Source: Nonomuraea sp. PA05 (GTDB lineage: Bacteria; Actinomycetota; Actinomycetes; Streptosporangiales; Streptosporangiaceae). Taken from it: a stretch of 64,000 bases of DNA. Made by a program: the position numbers and the translations under genes. The notes beneath the pieces are model-generated. The model was given only the letters and a program-made list of their open reading frames with translations. It was not told the DNA's origin and did no database searches. Positions 49,251-56,312 of this stretch are shown piece after piece; positions within the stretch are counted from its first letter, which is position 1, and every line of letters starts with the position of its first letter. The stretch covers positions 1 through 64,000 of the forward strand of contig NZ_VSEY01000056.1 in the NCBI RefSeq assembly GCF_008086045.1, read 5' to 3'.

Positions 49251-51140
49251 ATGAGCCACGACCCGACCGTGAACGCCGGGGACATCGCCCGGCTCGCAGG
49301 TGTCGGGCGTGCCGCGGTGAGCAACTGGCGCCGTCGCCACGACGACTTCCCCCAGCCCGTCGGCGGTACCGCCAACCAGCCCCTCTTCTCGCTGCGGCAG
49401 GTCGAGGCGTGGCTGCGGCGCTATGGGAAGTCCTACCAGGTATCGCTGGGAGATCGGGTCTGGCAACGCCTGAAAGCCGCGGGCGATTTGCGGCTGGGCG
49501 AGCTGGTCGCCCAGGCCGGAGCCCTGCTGACCAGTACGGACACCGCCCGGGAGCTCGACAGCGAGCTGGCCGGGCTCGTCCGGGAGCTGGGTGAGCAGCA
49601 CGGCGCGTCGGCCGCCTACGAGTTCCTCTGCGAGCGCTACCTCGAAGCCCACTCACGCCAGCTCTCCGTCACCCGCGAGGACGTCGCCGCCCTGATGGTG
49701 CGGCTGGTGGGGGCCGGCGGCGGCACCGTACTCGACCCGGCCTGCGGCGTCGGCACCCTGCTGCTCGCCCCCCTCCGCGCGGCGAGGGCGCAGGGAGAGG
49801 AACGCGGCGCCGCCCCGGGCGCGTCCGCCCCGGCACGCGTGCTCGGCCAGGACCGGGACGCGTCCGCCCCGGCGCGCGTGCTCGGCCAGGACCGGGACGC
49901 GTTCGCCCCGGCGCGCGTGCTCGGCCAGGAGCTGAGCGAGACCGCGGCCGCCATCACCGCCTCCAGGCTGCTGCTGCGCGGCGTCGAGGCCAGCATCGTG
50001 GCCGGCGACACCATGCGGCACGACGGCTTCGCGGGCGAGCGGGCCGACGCCGTCGTGTGCGATCCGCCGTTCAACGAGCGGGCCTGGGGCTACGAGGAGC
50101 TGACCGGCGACCCGCGCTGGGAGTACGGCCTGCCGCCGCGCGGCGAGCCCGAGCTGGCCTGGGTGCAGCACTGCCTCACCCACGTCAAGCCGCGCGGCCT
50201 GGTCGCCATCCTCATGCCGCCCGCCGCCGCCAGCCGCAAGGCGGGCCGCCGCATCCGCGCCAACCTGCTGCGCGCGGGCGCCCTGCGGGCGGTCGTCGCG
50301 CTGCCCGGCAGCGACCTGTGGCTGCTGCGCCGCCCGGCCGCCGGTGAGCGGCCGCCGTCCGAGGTGCTCATCCTGGACGCCACGGCCGACCTGTCGATCG
50401 TCGAGCCGGCCTGGCAGGCGTACCTGGAGGACCGTTCCGACCAGACCGTACGCATCATCGACCTGCTGGCCGACGAGGTCGACATGACGCCGGCCCGGCA
50501 CCAGCGGCGCGACGACGTGGGCCGGGCGTTCGCCGAGGCGCGCGACCGCTTCCTGTCGGCGGCGGCCGTGCCGCCCGACCTGAAGGTGCTGGAGCAGCCG
50601 CTCGACCAGCCCGCCACCACGCTCGGCGACCTGATCAAGGAGGGCCTGGTGACGACGTCCCAGGCGCCGCCCAAGATGTCCGCCGACGGCGGCGAGGTGC
50701 CGGTCCTGACCTCCGACGACGTGCTGAACGGCGGCGCCCCGTCCGGCCTGACGACCATGCAGCAGGGGCTCGTGCCGATCCAGCCGGGCGACGTGGTGGC
50801 CTCCTACTCGGCCGTACGGGTCATGGAGGACGGCGGCGGAGCCGTGCTGGGGCCGCATCTGACGCTCTACCGGGTGGACGCGCGCCGGCTCGACCCCGAC
50901 TTCCTGGCCGGGTTCCTGCGCGCGGCCGGCGGCCGGGTGACGACCGGCTCCAGCAGGTTCGACGTGCGGCGCACCCGCCTGCCGCGGCTGTCGCTGAAGG
51001 AGCAGCGCGCGTACGGCGAGGCGTTCAGGCAACTGGCCGTGCTGGAGGACGCCATCCGTGAGACCTCGACGCTGGGGCAGACCCTGATCCGGCTGGGCCT
51101 CGACGGCCTCGCCGACGGGCACCTGCACCCGCAGTCCTGA
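49251..51140 (+). CDS. N6-adenine DNA methylase with N-terminal helix-turn-helix
   Basis: A 629-residue protein. Residues 5-60 are an AlpA/MerR-like helix-turn-helix (AGDIARLAGVGRAAVSNWRRR). The type-I HsdM-like methylase core has SAM motif LDPACGVGTLLLAP near residue 160 and catalytic CDPPF near residue 270 (the DPPF form of NPPY/F). A C-terminal region resembles a specificity-type domain (VPVLTSDDVLNGG). Between the SAM and catalytic motifs sit three 13-residue repeats. No restriction subunit is adjacent, so it is an orphan methylase or part of a phosphorylation-linked system with the downstream kinase, 40 bp away. ATG 49251 is preferred; GTG 49242 adds three residues. Confidence 0.87.
   Translation: MSHDPTVNAGDIARLAGVGRAAVSNWRRRHDDFPQPVGGTANQPLFSLRQVEAWLRRYGKSYQVSLGDRVWQRLKAAGDLRLGELVAQAGALLTSTDTARELDSELAGLVRELGEQHGASAAYEFLCERYLEAHSRQLSVTREDVAALMVRLVGAGGGTVLDPACGVGTLLLAPLRAARAQGEERGAAPGASAPARVLGQDRDASAPARVLGQDRDAFAPARVLGQELSETAAAITASRLLLRGVEASIVAGDTMRHDGFAGERADAVVCDPPFNERAWGYEELTGDPRWEYGLPPRGEPELAWVQHCLTHVKPRGLVAILMPPAAASRKAGRRIRANLLRAGALRAVVALPGSDLWLLRRPAAGERPPSEVLILDATADLSIVEPAWQAYLEDRSDQTVRIIDLLADEVDMTPARHQRRDDVGRAFAEARDRFLSAAAVPPDLKVLEQPLDQPATTLGDLIKEGLVTTSQAPPKMSADGGEVPVLTSDDVLNGGAPSGLTTMQQGLVPIQPGDVVASYSAVRVMEDGGGAVLGPHLTLYRVDARRLDPDFLAGFLRAAGGRVTTGSSRFDVRRTRLPRLSLKEQRAYGEAFRQLAVLEDAIRETSTLGQTLIRLGLDGLADGHLHPQS
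49821..49933 (+). repeat. 39-bp tandem repeat, about 2.9 copies, in the DNA methylase gene
   Basis: Units start at 49821, 49860 and 49899, exactly 39 bp apart and nearly identical. Each encodes thirteen residues of the form ASAPARVLGQDRD. The last copy merges into native sequence VLGQELSETAA, so the array expanded from an original VLGQ(E/D) segment. Confidence 0.94.
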
Positions 51141-51180
51141 CGGTGTAGTTTTTCCCCGAAAGGCTGCGGGAGGGGCGTTG

Positions 51181-52071
51181 ATGGTCATCGGTGACCGCTA
51201 TGAGCTCGACGACCTCCCTCTGGGGCAGGGCGGCATGGGAGCGGTCTACGCGGGCCACGACCGCCACCTCGACCGCCGGGTCGCGGTGAAGCTGCTGCGG
51301 CTGCCCAGCGGGCCCGATCACGAGCTGGAGCGCCGGTTCATCCGCGAGGCGCGCATCCTGGCCAGGCTGGAGCATCCGGGCGCTCCCGTCCTGTACGACT
51401 TCGGCACCCACGAGCAGCGCCTCTACCAGGTGATGCAGTTCATCGAGGGCGTCACCGTGGCCGACGTGGTGCACGAGCACGGGCCGCTGCCGGTGCCGTG
51501 GGCGGCGGCGATCGCGGCGCAGGCGTGCGCGGTGCTGTCGGCGGCGCACAGCCTGGCGATCTGCCACCGCGACCTCAAGCCGACCAACCTGATGCTCTGC
51601 CCCGACGGCAGCGTGAAGGTGCTGGACTTCGGGCTGGCCATGCTGCGGGAGTCGGACGTCACGACGTTCACGCGGATCGGGCAGATCCTGGGCACTCCGG
51701 CGTACATGGCGCCCGAGCAGATCCAGCACGGCGTCGCCGAGCCCCGCAGCGACCTCTACTCGCTCGGGTGCGTCCTGCACGAGATGCTGAGCGGACGGCA
51801 GCTCTTCACCGGGCCGACCGACTACGTGGTCTTCGAGAAGCAGGTCAAGGAGCGCCCGCCGCTGATCCCCGGGCTGCCGGACGCGCTGAGCGCGCTGCTG
51901 GCGCAACTGCTGGAGAAGAAGCCGGACGACCGGCCCGCCGACGCGGACGAGCTGTACGGGCGGCTCGATCCCTTCGCCGTGGACCTGCCGATGCTGCCGG
52001 GCTTCCTGACGGCGGCGCCGAGCCCCGGCCGCATGTACGCCCGCATGGCGGGACGCGCCCTGACCACCTGA
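51181..52071 (+). CDS. Serine/threonine protein kinase, cytosolic
   Basis: A 296-residue kinase consisting of little more than the catalytic domain: Gly loop LGQGGMGAVYAG, VAVKLL with the ATP-binding Lys, catalytic loop ICHRDLKPTNL, DFG, and activation-segment GTPAYMAPEQ. No membrane helix or PASTA domain follows, unlike PknB-type receptors. ATG 51181 has GGGAGGGG upstream; TTG 51178 is less likely. It probably belongs to one transcription unit with the DNA methylase. Substrates are unknown. Confidence 0.92.
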   Translation: MVIGDRYELDDLPLGQGGMGAVYAGHDRHLDRRVAVKLLRLPSGPDHELERRFIREARILARLEHPGAPVLYDFGTHEQRLYQVMQFIEGVTVADVVHEHGPLPVPWAAAIAAQACAVLSAAHSLAICHRDLKPTNLMLCPDGSVKVLDFGLAMLRESDVTTFTRIGQILGTPAYMAPEQIQHGVAEPRSDLYSLGCVLHEMLSGRQLFTGPTDYVVFEKQVKERPPLIPGLPDALSALLAQLLEKKPDDRPADADELYGRLDPFAVDLPMLPGFLTAAPSPGRMYARMAGRALTT

Positions 52072-52083
52072 ACCCTCCACCGC

Positions 52084-52102
52084 TAAGGTAAGCCTTGCCT
52101 AA
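52084..52102 (+). promoter_or_regulatory. Iron box (IdeR/DmdR-like) upstream of fepD
   Basis: TAAGGTAAGCCTTGCCTAA is a 19-bp imperfect palindrome that agrees with the actinobacterial IdeR consensus TTAGGTTAGGCTAACCTAA at 14 of 19 positions by eye. It ends 14 bp before the fepD start, so an iron-loaded repressor would block transcription of the permease operon. Confidence 0.8.
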
Positions 52103-52116
52103 CGAGGAGAGGTTGC

Positions 52117-53088
52117 ATGCGGTGGACGGGACTCGGGCTGTCCCTGGCGGTGCTGGTGGCCATGGCGGCGTTGAGCCTGGCCGTCGGCGCGCAGGCGATA
52201 CCCATCAGCGAGGTGTGGCAGCAGTTCTGGCACCCTGACGGCGGCGAGACCGCCGCCGTGATCTACGACCTGCGCCTGCCCCGCACCCTCCTCGGCCTCT
52301 GCGTCGGCCTGTCGCTCGGCCTCGCCGGAGCGCTCATGCAGGGCCTGACCCGCAACCCGCTCGCCGACCCAGGGCTGCTCGGCGTGAACTCGGGCGCCTC
52401 CCTGGCCGTCGTCTGCTCCATCCTGTTCTTCGGCGCGCACGACATGACCACCTGGGTGTGGTTCTCCATGGCGGGGGCGCTGGTGGCGGCCGTGGCCGTG
52501 TACGCCCTCGGCAACCAGCACCCCACCCGCCTCGTGCTCGCCGGAGCCGCCATCAGCGCCTCGCTGGTCGCCGCGATCAACGGGGTGCTGGCGCTGGACT
52601 CCGGCGTGTTCGACCAGTGGCGGTTCTGGGACGTCGGAGCGCTGGCCGGGCGCTCCCTCGACGTGGTGATCCAGGTGACGCCGTTCGTGGTGGTGGGGGC
52701 CGTGCTGGCGCTGGCGCTCGGGCGCGGGCTGAACGTGATCGCACTCGGCGAGCAGACGGGGCAGGCCCTGGGGGTGCGGCTGGGGCGTACCCGGCTGCTC
52801 GCCGGGGTGGCGATCACGCTGTTGTGCGGGGCGGCCACGGCGGCGGCCGGGCCGATCGGGTTCGTCGGGCTGATGGCGCCGCACGCCGTACGGGCCTTCA
52901 CCGGGCCCGACCACCGCTGGGTGCTGGCCTACTCTGCCGTGCTCGCGCCCGCGCTGCTGCTGGCCGCCGACGTGGTGGGGCGGGTGGTGGTGCGGCCCGG
53001 GGAGCTGGAGAGCGGGATCGTCACCGCGTTCGTGGGCGGGCCGATCTTCATCTACCTGCTGCGCCGACGCAAGGCGGTGGCGGCGTGA
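52117..53088 (+). CDS. fepD: Iron-siderophore ABC transporter permease (FecCD family)
   Basis: A 323-residue FecCD/BtuC-type permease with about nine or ten membrane helices; LRLPRTLLGLCVGLSLGLAGALMQGLTRNPLADPGLLGVNSGA is the family signature and GFVGLMAPHAVR marks the ATPase-contact loop. With the next gene it forms the heterodimeric channel for ferric siderophores. GAGGAGAGG precedes ATG 52117. No ATPase gene is found in this cluster. Confidence 0.93.
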   Translation: MRWTGLGLSLAVLVAMAALSLAVGAQAIPISEVWQQFWHPDGGETAAVIYDLRLPRTLLGLCVGLSLGLAGALMQGLTRNPLADPGLLGVNSGASLAVVCSILFFGAHDMTTWVWFSMAGALVAAVAVYALGNQHPTRLVLAGAAISASLVAAINGVLALDSGVFDQWRFWDVGALAGRSLDVVIQVTPFVVVGAVLALALGRGLNVIALGEQTGQALGVRLGRTRLLAGVAITLLCGAATAAAGPIGFVGLMAPHAVRAFTGPDHRWVLAYSAVLAPALLLAADVVGRVVVRPGELESGIVTAFVGGPIFIYLLRRRKAVAA

Positions 53089-53150
53089 GGACGGTGCGGA
53101 TCTCGGGGCCGGCAAGGCGGTGGCAGGCGTGAGGACTGTTCGGATCTCCG
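53071..53150 (+). repeat. Direct duplication at the fepD-fepG junction
   Basis: About 36-40 bp around the fepD stop (starting AAGGCGGTGGC at 53071) recur 43-44 bp downstream (53114), with several substitutions. Each copy has a GTGA stop/start overlap followed by codons for R-T-V-R-I-S-G. The first GTG (53085) now opens only a 15-codon frame that ends at the second overlap. Confidence 0.85.
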
Positions 53151-54145
53151 GGTTGACCCTGCGCGTGCATGTGCGGGCCTGCGTGGTGCTGGTGTGCCTG
53201 CTGGCGGCGAGCGCCGCGCTGGCCCTGGTCGCGCTGAGCACCGGGTCGGCCCTGTCGGCGGGCGACGCGCTACGGACGCTCCTCGGGTACGGCGACGCCG
53301 CCACCGAGATGATCGTCTACACCCTGCGAGCGCCCCGGGTGCTGCTGGCCCTGTTCGTCGGGGCGGCGCTGGGCGTCGGCGGGGCGGTCGTGCAGAGCCT
53401 GTCACGCAACCCCCTGGGCAGCCCGGACGTCATCGGCGTCAACGCGGGAGCAGCCGCCGGAGCCGTGCTGATGATCCTCGTCCTGGGCTCGGAGACCGGG
53501 CAGGGGGTCTCACTGGGGGCGCTGGCCTGCGGGCTGGCGGCGGGCCTGGCGGTGTACGCGCTGTCGTTCAGGCGGGGAGTCAAGGGGACCCGGCTGGTGC
53601 TGGTCGGGGTGGGGGTGACGGCGATGCTGCACTCGCTCATCGCGTACCTGCTGACCCGGGCCGACCTGTACGAGTCGCAGGGGGCCAAGGTGTGGCTGAT
53701 CGGCAGCCTGGCCGGGGCCGGCTGGGACCGGGTGTGGCCCGTGGCGCTGGCCGTCGTCGTGGGGCTGCCCGTCGCGCTCGGGCTGGGCCGGTCGGCCGCG
53801 CTGATGGAGATGGGAGACGCGGCGGCGGGGGCGCTGGGGTTGCGGGTCGAGCGGCTGCGGCTGGTGCTGCTGCTGGTCGCGGTCGGGCTGTCGGGGGTGG
53901 CGGTGTCGAGTGCCGGGCCGGTCGGGTTCGTGGCGCTGGCGGCGCCGCAGCTCGCCAAGCGGGTCACTCGCGCGCCGGGGCCGGGGATCGGGTCGTCGGC
54001 CGCCATGGGGGCGCTGCTGCTGGCGGCGGCCGACCTGGTGGCGCAACGACTGCCGACGCCCGGCCAGCTTCCCGTGGGGGTGCTGACCGGGGGGCTCGGC
54101 GGGTTGTACCTGGCCTGGCTCCTGTATCGGGAGTGGCGCCGCTAG
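53129..54145 (+). CDS. fepG: Iron-siderophore ABC transporter permease (FecCD family)
   Basis: The second permease, 338 aa, with YTLRAPRVLLALFVGAALGVGGAVVQSLSRNPLGSPDVIGVNAGA and GFVALAAPQLAKR. GTG at 53129 is the second copy of a duplicated start region; it directly follows the stop of a 15-codon frame opened by the first copy (GTGA overlap), which may couple its translation to fepD. It converges with the esterase gene, only 3 bp separating the stop codons. Confidence 0.93.
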   Translation: MRTVRISGLTLRVHVRACVVLVCLLAASAALALVALSTGSALSAGDALRTLLGYGDAATEMIVYTLRAPRVLLALFVGAALGVGGAVVQSLSRNPLGSPDVIGVNAGAAAGAVLMILVLGSETGQGVSLGALACGLAAGLAVYALSFRRGVKGTRLVLVGVGVTAMLHSLIAYLLTRADLYESQGAKVWLIGSLAGAGWDRVWPVALAVVVGLPVALGLGRSAALMEMGDAAAGALGLRVERLRLVLLLVAVGLSGVAVSSAGPVGFVALAAPQLAKRVTRAPGPGIGSSAAMGALLLAAADLVAQRLPTPGQLPVGVLTGGLGGLYLAWLLYREWRR

Positions 54146-54155
54146 CTGCTAGCGG
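54139..54155. terminator. Bidirectional terminator hairpin over two stop codons
   Basis: CCGCTAGCTGCTAGCGG is a palindrome with 8-bp arms about a single central base. It includes the fepG stop (54143-54145) and the esterase stop (54149-54151 on the minus strand). Both converging transcripts would form the same hairpin. Confidence 0.65.
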
Positions 54156-55117
54156 GGCAGGGTGGCGAAGGCCGTGATGAGGCCGTCGGCGAGCTCGTTG
54201 CGCCAGCAGTAGCGATCATGCCCGCCCGCATACTCCCGGAACGTGCTCATCTCCCCCAGCCGCTCCCGCAACCGAGCCGTCGGCCCCACCAGAGCCCACT
54301 CATCGCTGCCGACCTGAAGGTGCACGGTAGGCGGCGCAGCCCCGGACAGCTCCCCCGTGAGCCACTCAGGCGAAGGTCCGTTGGGCCACCAGAACGACCC
54401 CGACTGCGACACCGCGGCCACGAACCGATCAGGCCGGCGATGGGCGGCGTACACGGCCGCCAGCCCGCCGAAGCTCTGCCCCGCGATCACCGTGGCCCCT
54501 TCGTACGGCAGCGCGTCCACGAAGGCGGGGTCGCAGGTGAGCAGCCGCGCCCGCTCCGCCCCCGACTCCACGAGCCAGGCGGTGACCGGGGGCAGCGTTC
54601 CCGCCTCGATGAGGTTGTCGAGCATGACGGGCAGGTCGTCCACCCAGTGCTCGCCGTCCAGCACGACGAGGGTGGCGCGCGGCGGGCGCACGGGGTCGTA
54701 CCGCCAGCCGATGGGGTGGCGGGTGAGCTCGTGCCGCGGCTCGCCACCGGGGGTGAGCCAGGGCGACGGCGGGACGGTTTCGGCGATCGAGAAGCCCTGC
54801 CAGAGCCGCGGGTTGCGCGGGTCGGCGGTCAGGGCGCCGTCCACGGACAGGCGGTAGGAGGCGCGCCAGCCCGCGGGCACCAGGTAGGTGCGGTGCCACA
54901 GGTCGCCGGTGCGCTCCATCAGGGCGGCGTCGGTGTCGTGGGTCAGCTTGTTGGCCAGCACCCGCACCTCCGCCGCCTGCCCGCGCCACGAGAACGTCAC
55001 GGCCCGGTGGCCGGCGTCCACTTCGGTCACCAGGGGTGAGACGTCCAGGTCGAGCGTCGGGGCGGGCAGGGTCTGCGGAGGTGCGGGCCTGGGGACCCGC
55101 GGCGGGCGGTCGCGCAT
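54149..55117 (-). CDS. fes: Enterochelin esterase-like siderophore hydrolase
   Basis: A 322-residue cytosolic esterase. The N-terminal beta domain (FSWRGQAAEVRVLANK, RTYLVPAGWRASYRLSVDG) is the enterochelin-esterase N domain. The alpha/beta-hydrolase part has the nucleophile elbow GQSFGG and the catalytic His in EYAGGHDRYCWR. It should hydrolyse the trilactone of imported ferric enterobactin-like siderophores to release iron. Its ATG overlaps the stop of the binding-protein gene (ATGA), so both are made from the minus-strand transcript controlled by the iron boxes near 56107-56145. Confidence 0.9.
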   Translation of the reverse strand: MRDRPPRVPRPAPPQTLPAPTLDLDVSPLVTEVDAGHRAVTFSWRGQAAEVRVLANKLTHDTDAALMERTGDLWHRTYLVPAGWRASYRLSVDGALTADPRNPRLWQGFSIAETVPPSPWLTPGGEPRHELTRHPIGWRYDPVRPPRATLVVLDGEHWVDDLPVMLDNLIEAGTLPPVTAWLVESGAERARLLTCDPAFVDALPYEGATVIAGQSFGGLAAVYAAHRRPDRFVAAVSQSGSFWWPNGPSPEWLTGELSGAAPPTVHLQVGSDEWALVGPTARLRERLGEMSTFREYAGGHDRYCWRNELADGLITAFATLPR

Positions 55118-56094
55118 CAGGAGAACTGCTGCTCGATGCGGCCGAGGATGTTGGTGGCGCTGTAGTAGTCGATGCGGAAGGCGTCGAGGCCCAGGTCGTA
55201 GACGCGCTTGCCGGTGACGGCGGGCAGGTCCTTCCACAGGGCCTTGGCCTCGGTGGCGGCGATCTGCTGGGGGCTGTGGCCGGCGAAGAAGATGGAGCTG
55301 TCGCCGAACGCCTTGATGACGTTCTCCTGGGAGATGTTCACGATGTCCTTGCGGCCGCCGCCCTCCTTGCTGGACTCGGCGGCCAGGGCCGCGTCCACCG
55401 GGTGCAGCTTGAAGCCGAGCGCGGTGAGCAGGCCGCCCTGGGCGGAGGCGTCGGTGAAGACGGGGATGTCGGTGTTGTTGTCGCGCAGGACGACGGCGTC
55501 CTCGGCGGGGAGCTTGATCTTGCCCTTGACCTCGGTGACGCGCTGGTCGTAGTCGGCGACGAGCTTGGCGGCGTTCGCCTCCAGGCCGAGCGCCTGGCCG
55601 AGCTTGGTGCTGAGCTCCTGCCAGGTGACGTTGTCGTGCCGGAACAGGATGGTCGGCGCGACGGCCTTGAGCTGGTCGTAGACCTTGGCGGTGCTGTCGG
55701 CGCCGGAGGCGCTGCCGACGATGAGGTCGGGCTTGGCCGCGATGACCTTCTCGATGTCGGCCTCGTAGCCCTGGTAGAGCACGGTCACGCCGGCCTTGGT
55801 GGCGGCGTCGGACCACTGTTTGAAGAAGCCGTTGGCGTCGGTGATGGGGCCGGGAGGGGTGGCCTGGGAGGAGACGACGGGGGCGCCGAGCGCGAGGAGC
55901 TGGCCGGTCATGGTGACGCTGGTGGACACGATGCGCTTCGGGGTGGCGGGCACCTCGGTCGTGCCGGCCTCGTGCTGCACCGTACGTACCGGTCCCGCCT
56001 GCGCCGAGGGGGCCGGGTCGTCGCCGGACCCGCACGCGGCGAGGCTGACCGCGGCCAGGAGCGCGGCGAGGCCGGCGCGGATGAGGGATGCCAC
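55117..56094 (-). CDS. fepB: Siderophore-binding lipoprotein (FepB-like)
   Basis: A 325-residue class-III solute-binding protein. The signal peptide ends in lipobox LAAC (Cys near residue 21), followed by VPATPKRIVSTSVTMTGQLLALG and PDLIVGSASGAD, characteristic of the Fe-enterobactin-binding group. It delivers ferric siderophore to the FepD/FepG channel. GTG 56094 has GGAG six bases upstream. Two iron boxes lie immediately upstream. Confidence 0.9.
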   Translation of the reverse strand: MASLIRAGLAALLAAVSLAACGSGDDPAPSAQAGPVRTVQHEAGTTEVPATPKRIVSTSVTMTGQLLALGAPVVSSQATPPGPITDANGFFKQWSDAATKAGVTVLYQGYEADIEKVIAAKPDLIVGSASGADSTAKVYDQLKAVAPTILFRHDNVTWQELSTKLGQALGLEANAAKLVADYDQRVTEVKGKIKLPAEDAVVLRDNNTDIPVFTDASAQGGLLTALGFKLHPVDAALAAESSKEGGGRKDIVNISQENVIKAFGDSSIFFAGHSPQQIAATEAKALWKDLPAVTGKRVYDLGLDAFRIDYYSATNILGRIEQQFS

Positions 56095-56106
56095 ATCAAC
56101 TCCAAG

Positions 56107-56145
56107 TTAGGTATGCCTAATTTCAATTAGGGGAGCCTAACCTAA
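56107..56145. promoter_or_regulatory. Two iron boxes upstream of fepB
   Basis: TTAGGTATGCCTAA (56107-56120) and TTAGGGGAGCCTAACCTAA (56127-56145) lie 13 bp or more upstream of the fepB start. The second agrees with the IdeR consensus at 16 of 19 positions by eye; the first has the same half-sites at closer spacing. Together they imply iron-dependent repression of fepB-fes. Confidence 0.82.
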
Positions 56146-56178
56146 CCTCCTCCCAGCCTTCCCGAGGGGTGTGTCGTT

Positions 56179-56198
56179 CGAGAGAACGCGCTCTCTCG
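56179..56198. promoter_or_regulatory. LacI-type operator 1 (CebR-like)
   Basis: CGAGAGAACGCGCTCTCTCG is a 20-bp palindrome with one mismatched pair. It is related to the second operator 80 bp downstream and to the CebR consensus core GAGCGCTC. It lies upstream of the -35 of the sugar operon and may allow repression by looping. Confidence 0.75.
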
Positions 56199-56226
56199 GG
56201 TAACACAGATCGTTATTTAACCCCGG

Positions 56227-56276
56227 TTGACAGCAGCATGTGAGCACCGAGACTCTCTTGAGAGAGCGCTCTCTCA
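56227..56276 (+). promoter_or_regulatory. Promoter and LacI-type operator 2 of the ceb-like operon
   Basis: TTGACA (56227-56232), an 18-base spacer and GACTCT (56251-56256) resemble a housekeeping promoter. TGAGAGAGCGCTCTCTCA (56259-56276), a perfect 18-bp palindrome, sits where transcription would start, so a LacI-family repressor bound there would block it. The cebR-like gene at 60777-61772 is the likely source. Confidence 0.8.
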
Positions 56277-56312
56277 CCCATCCCCCTTAGCAGGACCCCA
56301 GGAGGGTTTCCC

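Noticed and set aside
49251..51140. Complete type I restriction-modification system
   Set aside because: No HsdR-type helicase/nuclease and no separate specificity gene lie nearby; only the methylase is present.
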